NCBI RefSeq assembly: GCF_004342005.1 | Contig: NZ_SMBX01000003.1 | Location: 62,001 to 126,000, forward strand | Length of the DNA: 64,000 nt | Origin: Paracandidimonas soli | GTDB taxonomy: Bacteria > Pseudomonadota > Gammaproteobacteria > Burkholderiales > Burkholderiaceae_B | Direction of reading: 5' to 3' | Part shown: one piece after another, positions 32,302-41,176 of the stretch | Position numbering within the stretch: the first letter of the stretch is position 1 | Layout: every line of letters begins with the position of its first letter | Translations under genes and position numbers: made by a program | The notes under the pieces: model-generated | What the model saw: only the letters and a program-made list of their open reading frames with translations | Told to the model about the DNA's origin: nothing | The model's database searches: none

Positions 32302-33312
32302 CTAAGCATAGGTTACCTCCAGCTCCGGAGTCTGTCGGATCTTCTCGAGCTGCCGCTTGCCCAGGGTGCTGCGCGCCAGCTTCTTTGCCAGCTCCCTACC
32401 ATCTGGGTGGTAATAACGAAGCAGCATCCGGGTATCTTTCCAGCCGCCCACCTTCGCCAGCTCGTGCATTTCGAAGATGGTGGCCAGGATCGACGTGGAC
32501 TCGTGGCGTAGATCGTGGAAACGCAGGTCGACAAAGTACTCGTCCCGCGGCGTCCGATTGTATTTCCGGCACAGATCCTCATACTGCCTACGTGCCTTTT
32601 TCCTGGCCCGAATGAACGACCTGGTAATGGCCTCCGGAGTGATGCTGAAAATGCAACCCCTGGCCGGCTTGTTTGCCAGGTACTGGCGCATGACGTGCTT
32701 TGCAAACGGAGTCAGCGGCACGATCCGGGATCCGCCATTCTTCGTCATTGACAGGAAAATCGTCCCATGCACCAGGTCGATATTTTCCCGTCGCACTCCT
32801 GCGATCTCTGACCGGCGCATTCCTGTCTCGATCGCCAGCATGACGATGATGGGAAGCTCGCGGCTACGAGTCGCTCGGATAATCCACTGGAGCTCATTGC
32901 GTGGGCATTCCTGCAGGGATACGCCCCGCAACATGATGCGCTTGTATATGCGGCGCGTACGGCCGTCCTGCACTGCTGGCCGGCGTACCAGTTCCACCGG
33001 ATTGGCCAGCATCGGCATAGACCAGTCCTTCCTGGCCACGGTATAGAGGTGGGAGATAAGCGCAAAACGCCGAACCACGGTGGCCGGCTTATACTTCGCC
33101 AGCCATTCGTCTCGGGTTCTGATCAGATCGGTACTTAGAATGCTGCCAATGGGGCGCTGCGCCAGCGGCGTCTTGCGCCAGGCACGAGCCAAAGAAGGCT
33201 CGGCACTCCCACTGCGTTTTGTTGGGGACACCTCAAGTAGATATCGATCTAGCGCTTGATCCAAAGTTGGGGTAGTCTTGCGGCGCGGGCTCTTTCGTGA
33301 AATAGTTTTCAT
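32302..33312 (-). CDS. Rci-like tyrosine recombinase, probable fibre-tip shuffler
   Basis: The 336-residue protein is a tyrosine recombinase with no DUF4102 arm domain. The N-terminal part (TLDQALDRYLLEVSPTKRSG, LISHLYTVARKDW, NPVELVRRPAVQDGRTRRI) resembles Rci of R64. Catalytic residues are seen: Arg in ETGMRRSEIAGV, His-x-x-Arg in FHDLRHES, Trp in GGWKDTRML and Tyr in LLRYYHP. The phage integrase lies elsewhere, so this one is free for DNA inversion. It is on the minus strand, 1.8 kb from the shufflon. The ATG at 33312 was preferred to a TTG at 33324. Confidence 0.85.
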   Translation of the reverse strand: MKTISRKSPRRKTTPTLDQALDRYLLEVSPTKRSGSAEPSLARAWRKTPLAQRPIGSILSTDLIRTRDEWLAKYKPATVVRRFALISHLYTVARKDWSMPMLANPVELVRRPAVQDGRTRRIYKRIMLRGVSLQECPRNELQWIIRATRSRELPIIVMLAIETGMRRSEIAGVRRENIDLVHGTIFLSMTKNGGSRIVPLTPFAKHVMRQYLANKPARGCIFSITPEAITRSFIRARKKARRQYEDLCRKYNRTPRDEYFVDLRFHDLRHESTSILATIFEMHELAKVGGWKDTRMLLRYYHPDGRELAKKLARSTLGKRQLEKIRQTPELEVTYA

Positions 33313-33537
33313 AGAAAAAAACAAATCAACGAATATCGGTCGTGCTTTCGCGATACAAAAAGCATGTCAGCATCGAGAACCGCAGTTTTCTTCACTCAGT
33401 GCCGAGACGCCGGGCGGGCTATAGTGTTTGGCTGGCTTGGCAAAGCCACATAGCAAAGCACGGGCAGATGAAAGAATCGGCCCCCAGCCTCAGCATTACG
33501 ACTATTGATTCCCCCATAGTCTTGACTGAGGTTGAAC

Positions 33538-34722
33538 ATGGCTACCGATTACCACCACGGCGTACGCGTCAACGAAATTGACGGCGGATCTCGCCCCATC
33601 CGAACGATCAGCACTGGCATCATCGGATTTGTTGCAACCGGTGAAGATGCTGACGCTGAGCAATTCCCGTTGAACCGCCCCGTTCTGCTTACCAACGTCA
33701 AGTCAGCACTGGGCAAGGCTGGTGATACCGGCACACTGGCCCGCACGCTGGACATCATTTCCGCCCAGACGTCGCCGCTGACCGTCGTGGTCCGTGTCGA
33801 ACAGGGTGACGACGACGCAGAGACCACCGCCAACGTTGTCGGTACTGTCACCGCGCAGGGCCAGTACACCGGCTTGCAAGCCTTGTTGGCGGCGCAAAGC
33901 GGCGGTCCACGCGTGAAGCCTCGCATTCTGGGCGCCCCAGGCCTGGAGAATGCCGCGGTGACCGCTGAGCTCGGCTCCATTGCCCAGAAGCTTCGGGGCT
34001 TCGCCTACGCGTCCGACATGGAGAGCCAAACCAAAGAGGAATGCGCTGCATTCCGTGAAACGTTCGGCCAACGTGAGCTCATGGTGATCTGGCCGGAGTT
34101 CATGCGCTTCAACACGGCCACGGCGACCGAGCAGGCCATCGCCGCCAGCGCGGCCGCGCTGGGTGTACGCGCTAAGATCGACGAGGAAATCGGATGGCAT
34201 AAAACGCTGTCGAACTACGTTGTGAACGGTGTCACAGGTATTTCCAAAGACGTGTACTGGGATCTGCAAGACCCTGCCACCGATGCCGGATACCTGAACG
34301 AGAAGGACATCACCACGCTGATCAATGAAACAGGCTTCCGTTTCTGGGGTAGCCGTACCTGCGCCGGCCCGACGAGCCTATATCCGTTCGAGAATTACAC
34401 GCGCACGGCCCAGGTCATCGCGGACACGATGGCCATCAACCATTTCTGGGCGGTAGACGGCCCCATGAATCCGTCGTTGATCAAGGACATCCTGGAGGGC
34501 GTCAACAGCAAGTTCCGCGAATGGAAGACGCTGGGCTACGTGATTGATGGTCAAGCGTGGTTCGATCCGGAGCCGAACACGCCGGAGGTGCTGTTTTCGG
34601 GCAAGGCCTACATCGACTTCGACTACACGCCGGTGCCGCCGCTGGAAAACCTGAACTTCCGTCAGCGGATCACAAACCGCTACTTGGTGGATTTCGCCAA
34701 CCGAATCGTCCAGGCCGTCTAA
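33538..34722 (+). CDS. FI: Tail sheath protein (P2 GpFI)
   Basis: Contractile sheath subunit. The 394-residue protein starts MATDYHHGVRVNEIDGGSRP and has GIIGFVATGEDADAEQFPLN, GVTGISKDVYWDLQDP and TLINETGFRFWGSRTCAGP, all sheath signatures (P2 FI is 396 residues). The ATG at 33538 is preceded by TGAGGTTG. A 225-bp gap upstream should hold the late promoter for the FI-to-D run; I could not place it with confidence. Confidence 0.97.
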   Translation: MATDYHHGVRVNEIDGGSRPIRTISTGIIGFVATGEDADAEQFPLNRPVLLTNVKSALGKAGDTGTLARTLDIISAQTSPLTVVVRVEQGDDDAETTANVVGTVTAQGQYTGLQALLAAQSGGPRVKPRILGAPGLENAAVTAELGSIAQKLRGFAYASDMESQTKEECAAFRETFGQRELMVIWPEFMRFNTATATEQAIAASAAALGVRAKIDEEIGWHKTLSNYVVNGVTGISKDVYWDLQDPATDAGYLNEKDITTLINETGFRFWGSRTCAGPTSLYPFENYTRTAQVIADTMAINHFWAVDGPMNPSLIKDILEGVNSKFREWKTLGYVIDGQAWFDPEPNTPEVLFSGKAYIDFDYTPVPPLENLNFRQRITNRYLVDFANRIVQAV

Positions 34723-34781
34723 AGAAAGGCAAAGGCTCGACCGGCGTCGTCGGGCTGCCATGAAACGTACAGGAGAAAGCC

Positions 34782-35291
34782 ATGTCTTTGCCGCTGAAAC
34801 TCAAGAACTTCAACCTATTCAACGACGGCCAGAACTACATCGGCAAAGTCGCCGAGATCACTCCCCCAAAGCTCACAGCAAAGATGGAGGAGTGGCGCGC
34901 CGGCGGTATGGACGCTCCGATCGATATCGACCTCGGCATGGAGAAGCTGTCAATGGAATGGACGGTGGGCGGGTACGTCAAGCAAGTACTCACCCAGTTC
35001 GGCTCATTGCGTCACAACGGCGTGCTGCTGCGTTTTGCCGGTGCCCTGCAAAGCGATGACCTTGAAGACGTTCAGGCCGTGGAGATCATCATGCGAGGCC
35101 GGCATTCGGATATCGACTTTGGCACGGCTAAGGCCGGCGACGATACGGCCAAGAAGATCACGTCTTCACTGAGCTACTACAAGCTGACGATGAACGGCGA
35201 AGAGCTCGTGGAGATCGATATTCCGAACATGGTCAAACGCATCGGCGGCAAGGATCTGATGGATCCGTTCCGGCTGGCGCTCGGCCTTTAA
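34782..35291 (+). CDS. FII: Major tail tube protein (P2 GpFII)
   Basis: Tube subunit around which the sheath contracts. The 169-residue protein begins MSLPLKLKNFNLFNDGQNYI and has PPKLTAKMEEWRAGGMDAPI and GGKDLMDPFRLALGL at its end. P2 FII is 172 residues. RBS AGGAGAAA lies before the ATG. Confidence 0.97.
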   Translation: MSLPLKLKNFNLFNDGQNYIGKVAEITPPKLTAKMEEWRAGGMDAPIDIDLGMEKLSMEWTVGGYVKQVLTQFGSLRHNGVLLRFAGALQSDDLEDVQAVEIIMRGRHSDIDFGTAKAGDDTAKKITSSLSYYKLTMNGEELVEIDIPNMVKRIGGKDLMDPFRLALGL

Positions 35292-35351
35292 GCAACACAG
35301 CGCGGCGGCGACCACGCCGCTTGAAACACCCGACTTCTCATTGAGGAAACC

Positions 35352-35726
35352 ATGACTAAGCAAGAACAGAATCCGGGCGATGTTCAGGACGTCGCAATGA
35401 CGACAGAAGGCCAGGTACAAAAGACCGATTTCGTGTCGGTACCGCTCGACGTGCCGCTGAAGCGCGGCAGCCAGACGATCCAATCCATCACGATCCGCAA
35501 ACCCAACCCCGGCGCGATGCGGGGCTTGAATCTCGTCGACATCAGCATGATGAACGTATCGGCGCTTCAAAAGCTACTGCCTCGCATTACCGATCCTGCC
35601 CTGACCGAAGCCGAGATCGCCCGCAGCCTGGATCCGGCCGACCTGACTTCCATTGGCATCGAGGTAGTGGGTTTTTTGCTCAAGAAGCAGGACAAGCAGG
35701 GCTTCCAAGAAACGTCGACGACGTGA
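35352..35726 (+). CDS. E: Tail assembly chaperone E (zero-frame product)
   Basis: The 124-residue protein belongs to the tail assembly chaperone group that covers P2 E (FVSVPLDVPLKRGSQTIQSI, PNPGAMRGLNLVDISMM, ITDPALTEAEIARSLDPADL). It guides tube formation on the tape measure. The frame carries a slippery heptamer near its end, and a -1 shift gives the longer E+E' form. The E stop TGA overlaps the E' ATG. Confidence 0.92.
   Translation: MTKQEQNPGDVQDVAMTTEGQVQKTDFVSVPLDVPLKRGSQTIQSITIRKPNPGAMRGLNLVDISMMNVSALQKLLPRITDPALTEAEIARSLDPADLTSIGIEVVGFLLKKQDKQGFQETSTT
35672..35678 (+). promoter_or_regulatory. Programmed -1 frameshift site T TTT TTG
   Basis: Read in the E frame the DNA is ggT TTT TTG, a perfect X XXY YYZ slippery heptamer, the same as known for P2 E. 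The -1 frame is open from here through the E' stop at 35842, giving a fusion of about 163 residues. Function is by analogy with P2. Confidence 0.8.
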
Positions 35727-35842
35727 TGGCCGATCTGGCCATTGTCTTTCACTGGACACCCAGCGACATGGCGGATATGCCGCTGGCCGAACTGATGGAC
35801 TGGCGGGAACGCGCCCGAGTACGCGTAGAACCCGACTCATAA
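35726..35842 (+). CDS. GpE' family tail protein (frameshift extension)
   Basis: A 38-residue frame, MADLAIVFHWTPSDMADMPL and on to RERARVRVEPDS, is the conserved GpE' (Phage_P2_GpE) domain that in P2 is joined to E by ribosomal -1 slippage. An ATG at 35726 would also allow separate synthesis, but in P2 the fusion is the active form. Confidence 0.85.
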   Translation: MADLAIVFHWTPSDMADMPLAELMDWRERARVRVEPDS

Positions 35843-35866
35843 CGGGTGCAGGGTCGAGAGGAAAGC

Positions 35867-38458
35867 ATGGACAAGACCCTACAACTGAAAGTCATTGCCG
35901 CCTTGCAGGACAAGCTGTCCGGACCGTTGAACCGCATGCGCGGGGCCGGCAGCAAGACTGCCACGTCCGTAAAGGATTTACGAGACCGACTCAAGGGGCT
36001 GGAGGCCACGCAACGCGACGTAGGCAAGTTCCGCGAGCTCTCCCGCGGTCTGACCCAGACTTCCACCGGTCTACAGGCTGCCCAGGGGCGTGTGGCGGAA
36101 TTGGCCCGCGCCATCAAAAGCACTGACGAGCCTACGGCGGCCATGCGCCGCGAGTTCAATCAAGCGGTGCGCGCTGCGCAGAAACTCAAGAACGAGCACC
36201 AGCAGCAGTCTCAAAAGCTGCAGGGGCTACGCGATCGCCTCAACGCCGCCGGAGTATCCACGCGCAACCTTGGCAGCGGCGAACGGGAGCTGCGAAGCAA
36301 CATCGGCCGAACCAATGAGCAACTCGAGCAGCAGCGCGCAAAGCTTGCACAGGTGGCCCAGCAGCAGCGTCGACTGACTGAGGCGCGAGAACGGTATGGT
36401 AGGAGCCAGCAGTTGGCCAGCAGCATGGCTGTTTCCGGCGCCGCTGGTTTTGCCGCCGGCTCCAGCGTTTTGTACGCCGGCGCGCGGCTTATGGCGCCTG
36501 GAATACAATTTGACGCCGATATGAGCCAGGTGCAGTCCCTGACACGGTTGGAGAAGGACAGTGCGGAACTTGCCGCGTTGCGCAAACAGGCGCGGCAACT
36601 CGGTGCCGATACCATGTTCAGTGCCACTGAAGCCGCACAGGGCCAAGGGTTCCTCGCCATGGCCGGCTTCGGCCCTCAGGCCATTCTCGAGGCGATGCCC
36701 GGCCTCCTCGATATGGCCAAGGCCGGCGGGAACGAGCTTGCGGAAACAGCGGACATAGCCTCGAACATTCTGACCGGTTTCGGCATACCCGCCGACCAGA
36801 TGGGCCGCGTGGGCGACGTGCTGGTGGGGGCTTTCACGCGCTCCAACACCAATCTGGCCATGTTGGGCGAAACCATGAAGTATGCCGCGCCCATTGCTTC
36901 TAGCCTGGGCCAGGACATCGAAACCGTGGCGGCCATGGCCGGAAAGCTGGGCGATGCCGGTATCCAGGGTGGCATGGGCGGAACGGCATTGCGATCGATA
37001 TTGAATCGGCTTTCTGCTCCACCAAAGGCTGCGGCAAATGCGCTGGACACGCTTGGCATTTCCGCCTCGACCGCAGACGGCAACCTCCGGCCCATGCCAG
37101 AGTTGCTCAAAGAAATCTACGAGCGCACGAAGAAGATGGGCGACACAGAGCGTGCCGGCCTGCTCAAGGGATTGGCCGGTGAGGAGGCCGTCAGCGCCAT
37201 GCAGGTGCTGGTCAAACAGGCCGGCTCCGGCGAGTTGCAAGCTTTCATCGGCACCCTGCGGGAGACTCAGGGCGAGGCGGCAAAGACGGCCAAGATCATG
37301 GGCGACAACCTGGTGGGCGATCTGGATGAGCTCAGCAGCGCCTGGGAAGATCTCGGCATTCAGTTGCAGGAGCAGCAGAACGGACCAATGCGCGAGACCG
37401 TTGTGATGCTGGCTGACATCGTGGGAGCCGTCAAAGACTGGATGGTGGCCAACCCGGAGCTCACCAGCACCCTGGTCAAGGTAGCCGCTGTGATGGCTCT
37501 GGTCATCGCCGCAGGCGGCGCCATCACCATCGGCCTGGCCAGCATCATCGGGCCGTTGGCCATGCTGCGCTATGGCATGGCGATTCTCAGCATTCGCGGT
37601 GGCGGGCTGGCGCGTATCTTTACGGCTCTCGGACGGACGGCACTTCCCTTAGTAGGTAAAGGCCTGTTGTTCATCGGTCGCGCGCTGATGATGAATCCTA
37701 TAGGGCTTGCTGTCGCCGCCATTGCGACAGCCGCCTACCTGATCTACCGCTACTGGGAGCCGATCAAGGCCTTCTTCAGTGACTTATGGGTGGAAGTTAA
37801 GACCGCGTTCGCCGGCGGCGTGGCGAGCGTGGCCGCGCTGATCTTGAACTGGTCTCCCGTTGGCCTGTTCTATCAGGCCTTCGCCGCCGCCATGAACTAC
37901 TTGGGCGTCGAGCTGCCGGGCAAGTTCACCGAATTCGGCTCCATGCTGGTATCGGGCTTGATCGCTGGCATTCGGAATATGGGAAGCGCGGTCAAAGATA
38001 CGGTAACGGGCCTCGGCTCCGACGTGATGGGATGGTTCAAAGAGAAGTTGGGCATCAACTCTCCAAGCCGTGTCTTTGTCGGATTCGGCGAGAACATATC
38101 CGAGGGAGCGGCGCAAGGCATATCTCGGAGCCAGACTCTGGCCGAACGTGCTGCTACGGCACTGGCCGCAGGCGTAGTGGCTGCTGGAGCCATGTCGCCG
38201 GCGCTGGCCCAAAGCCTGCCGCCGATCAATTTCGACACTCGGCCCAGCATTACGTCTCAGGTGTCTGGCGGGCGTGCGCTTGGCGCGAACGCGCCAGCCA
38301 ATATTACGGTAGAAGGCGATCGGGTAGAGATCCATATCCACGCTGCACCCGGCATGAACGCTCAAGATATCGGCCGAGCTGTGGCTGCCGAGCTCGATCG
38401 GCGCGAACGCGAGAAACTGGCCCGGGCTCGTTCCGCGCTGGCCGACTACGGAAATTAG
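35867..38458 (+). CDS. T: Tail tape measure protein (P2 GpT)
   Basis: The 863-residue protein sets tail length and is ejected with the DNA. It has a long coiled N-terminal part with GSKTATSVKDLRDRLKGLEA, a TP901-like tape-measure core (AATQGQGFLAMAGFGPQAIL area, TDIASNILTGFGIPADQ-like segment, GGMGGTALRSILNRLSAP), two hydrophobic stretches near residues 540-620, and C-terminal LGINSPSRVFVGFGE. P2 T is 815 residues, so the tail should be slightly longer than in P2. The ATG at 35867 follows GAGAGGAAAG. Confidence 0.96.
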   Translation: MDKTLQLKVIAALQDKLSGPLNRMRGAGSKTATSVKDLRDRLKGLEATQRDVGKFRELSRGLTQTSTGLQAAQGRVAELARAIKSTDEPTAAMRREFNQAVRAAQKLKNEHQQQSQKLQGLRDRLNAAGVSTRNLGSGERELRSNIGRTNEQLEQQRAKLAQVAQQQRRLTEARERYGRSQQLASSMAVSGAAGFAAGSSVLYAGARLMAPGIQFDADMSQVQSLTRLEKDSAELAALRKQARQLGADTMFSATEAAQGQGFLAMAGFGPQAILEAMPGLLDMAKAGGNELAETADIASNILTGFGIPADQMGRVGDVLVGAFTRSNTNLAMLGETMKYAAPIASSLGQDIETVAAMAGKLGDAGIQGGMGGTALRSILNRLSAPPKAAANALDTLGISASTADGNLRPMPELLKEIYERTKKMGDTERAGLLKGLAGEEAVSAMQVLVKQAGSGELQAFIGTLRETQGEAAKTAKIMGDNLVGDLDELSSAWEDLGIQLQEQQNGPMRETVVMLADIVGAVKDWMVANPELTSTLVKVAAVMALVIAAGGAITIGLASIIGPLAMLRYGMAILSIRGGGLARIFTALGRTALPLVGKGLLFIGRALMMNPIGLAVAAIATAAYLIYRYWEPIKAFFSDLWVEVKTAFAGGVASVAALILNWSPVGLFYQAFAAAMNYLGVELPGKFTEFGSMLVSGLIAGIRNMGSAVKDTVTGLGSDVMGWFKEKLGINSPSRVFVGFGENISEGAAQGISRSQTLAERAATALAAGVVAAGAMSPALAQSLPPINFDTRPSITSQVSGGRALGANAPANITVEGDRVEIHIHAAPGMNAQDIGRAVAAELDRREREKLARARSALADYGN

Positions 38459-38467
38459 GTGACAGTT

Positions 38468-38923
38468 ATGATGATGGCCCTGGGCATGTTCATATTCAGT
38501 ATCCACACGGCGGCGCACATGTCGTTGCAGCGCCGGACCAATTGGCGTCACACAGCGAATTCACGTGTCGGCGCACGCGCAGGATATCAGTATGTCGGTC
38601 TCGGTGATGAAACGCTGACTCTACCGGGCTGGATCGCGCCCGGCCAGATGGGCAGCAGTGTCGCCCTCAAGATGCTGCGTGACATGGGTAATACTGGCAA
38701 AGCTTTCACGTTGGTTGACGGTCTAGGCGTGTTCCATGGGCTGTACATACTGGCCGATTTTGACGAAACCCACACCTACTTGAGCCGGCATGGCCGGGGC
38801 CGCAAGATCGAATTCAGCCTGAACCTGACCCGCATCGACGAAGACCAGGCCGATCAGCTCTTGGGCGACCTGAAGCTGCCCCAGTTCGGCCCCGCTGGCA
38901 CCTCTTTGGGCGAGCTCCTATGA
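38468..38923 (+). CDS. U: Tail protein U (P2 GpU)
   Basis: The 151-residue protein shows MFIFSIHTAAHMSLQRRTNW, LTLPGWIAPGQMGSSVALKM and DGLGVFHGLYILADFDETHT, signatures of GpU, a tail terminator-type protein. A GTG at 38459 is an alternative start. The stop overlaps the D start as ATGA. Confidence 0.95.
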   Translation: MMMALGMFIFSIHTAAHMSLQRRTNWRHTANSRVGARAGYQYVGLGDETLTLPGWIAPGQMGSSVALKMLRDMGNTGKAFTLVDGLGVFHGLYILADFDETHTYLSRHGRGRKIEFSLNLTRIDEDQADQLLGDLKLPQFGPAGTSLGELL

Positions 38924-39960
38924 GTCTGTTCAGCCCCGCGTACCCGCGGCCGATATGGCGTATCTCGCTCGATGGCCGCGACCTTGCCGACCTGATCAAC
39001 CCTCGATTTATGTCGCTGTCGTTGACAGAGACCCGCGACGATCAGGCCGATCAACTCAGCCTGAATTTAAGCGACCACGACGGACTGCTTGAGATCCCGC
39101 CCAGAGGAGCCGTAATTCGATTAGCCATGGGCTGGAGCACCACCGGACTGGTCGACAAGGGGAGCTTTACGGTCGATGAGACTGGCCACCGAGGCGCGCC
39201 TGATATGGTTTCCCTACGCGCACGAAGCGCCGATATGACTGGCCCGTTACGCACTCGCACCGAGCGCAGCTTCCATGGGAAGACCATTCGCCAGGTCGTC
39301 AATGAAGTTGCCCTAGCCCACGGCCTGACGGCGGTAGTGGGCCAGGAATTTGCCAACAAGGTAATCAAGCACATCGATCAAACGAACGAATCCGACGCTG
39401 CATTCCTAAAACGTGTTGGCAAGCGCTACGATGCCGTGGCCACGATCAAAGATGGAAAGCTGCTCTTCATGCCCGTGCGGGGTGCAAAAACGGCCAGCGG
39501 CCAGGATATGCCAGTGTGGGAAGTATTGCGCCGCGATGGTGATCAGCATGAGTTTCTAACTACTGGCCGGGACGCCTATACCGGCGTCAAAGCATTTTGG
39601 ATGGATCCGCGCAAGCAGGTGCGTCGCAGTGTAATGGTGGGCGTGACGGGGAATGTGAAGCATCTGCGCGACACATATGCCAATGAGGTAGATGCACTGG
39701 CGGCAGCACAATCCGAATGGCAACGCATCCGTCGTGGGCTGTCGACCATGCGCTTCGTCATGGCTGCCGGAATACCTCAACTTTCGGTACAACACAAGAT
39801 TCTGTTCCCGGACATGAAATCACCTATCAATGAAATTGAGTGGTTGATTCGGGAGCTCACGCATAGTGTGGACGAATCTGGCTTGACAACGAACTTGGAT
39901 TTAGAAATGTTCGATAAAGAAGACGCCAGTGCGGAAGATGACGCTATCGAACTTGAGTAA
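38920..39960 (+). CDS. D: Tail protein D (P2 GpD)
   Basis: The 346-residue protein forms the baseplate hub, related to gp27/VgrG. It has AYPRPIWRISLDGRDLADLI, FMSLSLTETRDDQADQLSLN, GKTIRQVVNEVALAHGL and DQTNESDAAFLKRVGKRYDA. It is the last late gene in the FI-to-D run, as in P2. Confidence 0.96.
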   Translation: MSLFSPAYPRPIWRISLDGRDLADLINPRFMSLSLTETRDDQADQLSLNLSDHDGLLEIPPRGAVIRLAMGWSTTGLVDKGSFTVDETGHRGAPDMVSLRARSADMTGPLRTRTERSFHGKTIRQVVNEVALAHGLTAVVGQEFANKVIKHIDQTNESDAAFLKRVGKRYDAVATIKDGKLLFMPVRGAKTASGQDMPVWEVLRRDGDQHEFLTTGRDAYTGVKAFWMDPRKQVRRSVMVGVTGNVKHLRDTYANEVDALAAAQSEWQRIRRGLSTMRFVMAAGIPQLSVQHKILFPDMKSPINEIEWLIRELTHSVDESGLTTNLDLEMFDKEDASAEDDAIELE

Positions 39961-39966
39961 ACACCG

Positions 39967-40314
39967 CTAGTTTGCCACCGGCTCGCCAATTATCGTGATC
40001 TTCATGTCCGGATCAAACCTCGTGTTGGCCCAGTAGGTATCCGACTTTTCGCCTTCGACTCTCCACCCGATGAAAGTGAAGCCGAAGTTCTTATTGCTGC
40101 TTTCCTTGATCTCGGTGGCAAGCTGGCCCAGTGTTTGTTCATCAACCTTTTCAGGCAACGTGGCTTCTACAGTACGTTTGATCGGGCCCATGGCCTCGTC
40201 TTTCGTGATCGTGTATTTCGTTTCTCCAGCCAATGCCGTGGCAAGCGAGAATGCCATGGCAACAGCACAAAGCAGGCCGGTGATTGCTCGTTTCTGGATA
40301 GGAAGGGTTCTCAT
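39967..40314 (-). CDS. Exported protein of the prophage lysogeny side; conversion candidate
   Basis: The 115-residue protein has a clean signal peptide (AITGLLCAVAMAFSLATALA) followed by a mature part with KYTITKDEAMGPIKRTVEAT and FGFTFIGWRVEGEKSDTYWA. No family is named. It is on the minus strand in line with the repressor, separate from the late genes, so it could be made in the lysogen and alter the host envelope. That role is inference from position. Confidence 0.65.
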   Translation of the reverse strand: MRTLPIQKRAITGLLCAVAMAFSLATALAGETKYTITKDEAMGPIKRTVEATLPEKVDEQTLGQLATEIKESSNKNFGFTFIGWRVEGEKSDTYWANTRFDPDMKITIIGEPVAN

Positions 40315-40322
40315 ACAGGCTC

Positions 40323-40679
40323 CTAACTTGGTTGAATCACACTAACAATGTCACTGACACTTTTCCTTTTTTTATCGGTGTCGCTGAGCGCCGTTTTTCT
40401 CAATAACTGCTCGAGCACCAAGGCGAGATCGGCGCCAGACACTGCAATTTGAATGTTCCCGCTGCCCTGAATGCATTGCATTGATACCGGATCAGATGAA
40501 ATCTGGACGTTCTGGTCGCCCGTTATGCGCTGGCGGGATGCATTGTTGTTCACAGCATTCTCAGCGACCAGTTGCCCCGCAAGCCGCAAAAAATTGTCGT
40601 GTTTCTGCGCCCTGTCTTTCTTGCTGCTGATGCTCGTCACGTTGCTATATCGATCATGCGCCATGCGGTATATCTCCAT
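40323..40679 (-). CDS. Hypothetical protein between repressor and exported protein
   Basis: A 118-residue polar protein with a short repeated pattern, RITGDQNVQIS and GSGNIQIAVSG, a beta-type motif seen in small phage proteins beside repressors. The start may be at 40679 or at an internal ATG (MAHDRYSN). It lies 9 bp after the repressor and 8 bp before the exported-protein gene, so the three form one minus-strand operon. Confidence 0.6.
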   Translation of the reverse strand: MEIYRMAHDRYSNVTSISSKKDRAQKHDNFLRLAGQLVAENAVNNNASRQRITGDQNVQISSDPVSMQCIQGSGNIQIAVSGADLALVLEQLLRKTALSDTDKKRKSVSDIVSVIQPS

Positions 40680-40688
40680 CAGGTCGGT

Positions 40689-41087
40689 TCAAGCAGCCTT
40701 TATAAGCAGTTTCGCCAACGGTGCTGCTTCACCATCCCCGCTCCTGACAGCTTGATATAGCGCTTCGGCGGCTAGACGTTTCTTGTCTGCTGGCATTGTT
40801 TTCCCCGCGCTGAGTAGGGCTTCGTCCAGCGCTTGCCACGCCGTAGAAAGAAGGTCCAATTCGCGCTCCATATCGGCCTGGGATAAAGCCCGTTTACCTG
40901 AGACGAGATACGTGACATCCACCCCGTGAGCGAACACTGCTTCTAAGTAGGCGGAATCGGGCTTTCGCGTTCCTTTCTCATAGGTGAGCTGGGCTTGTTT
41001 CAGTACGCCCGCCAGCGCGCCGAAATCGGTTTGGTTCATCCCTAGCCTCTTGCGCTCCTCTGCCAGTCTCGAGCCAAAGTTACTCAT
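40689..41087 (-). CDS. XRE-family repressor (lysogeny control)
   Basis: The 132-residue protein has an N-terminal helix-turn-helix (RLAEERKRLGMNQTDFGALA, then AQLTYEKGTRKPDSAYL) and a helical C-terminal part. It matches short P2 C-like repressors without a RecA-cleavage domain, so induction is unlikely to go through self-cleavage. It faces away from the 41177 gene across an 89-bp control region with a palindromic operator. Confidence 0.85.
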   Translation of the reverse strand: MSNFGSRLAEERKRLGMNQTDFGALAGVLKQAQLTYEKGTRKPDSAYLEAVFAHGVDVTYLVSGKRALSQADMERELDLLSTAWQALDEALLSAGKTMPADKKRLAAEALYQAVRSGDGEAAPLAKLLIKAA

Positions 41088-41113
41088 TTGTTTACCTTTT
41101 TCGTTTCAAGTGC

Positions 41114-41143
41114 TTGACAGGTACGTATTTGCGTACCAAAATA
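41114..41143 (+). promoter_or_regulatory. Early promoter and palindromic operator
   Basis: TTGACA at 41114-41119 is a perfect -35 box. Directly after it GGTACG-TATTTG-CGTACC (41120-41137) is an inverted repeat with 6-bp arms, well placed to block RNA polymerase. A plausible but weak -10 (AAAATA) lies at 41138-41143. The inner ACGTATTTGCGT recurs at 41317-41328 inside the next gene. Confidence 0.65.
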
Positions 41144-41176
41144 ACAACCGTCTCCATTGTTATCGAGTGTCACACC

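Noticed and set aside
32302-33312. Rci-like gene as the prophage integrase
   Set aside because: A DUF4102 integrase beside tRNA-Phe already fills that role, and this gene lies mid-genome between tail genes with no att-like DNA.
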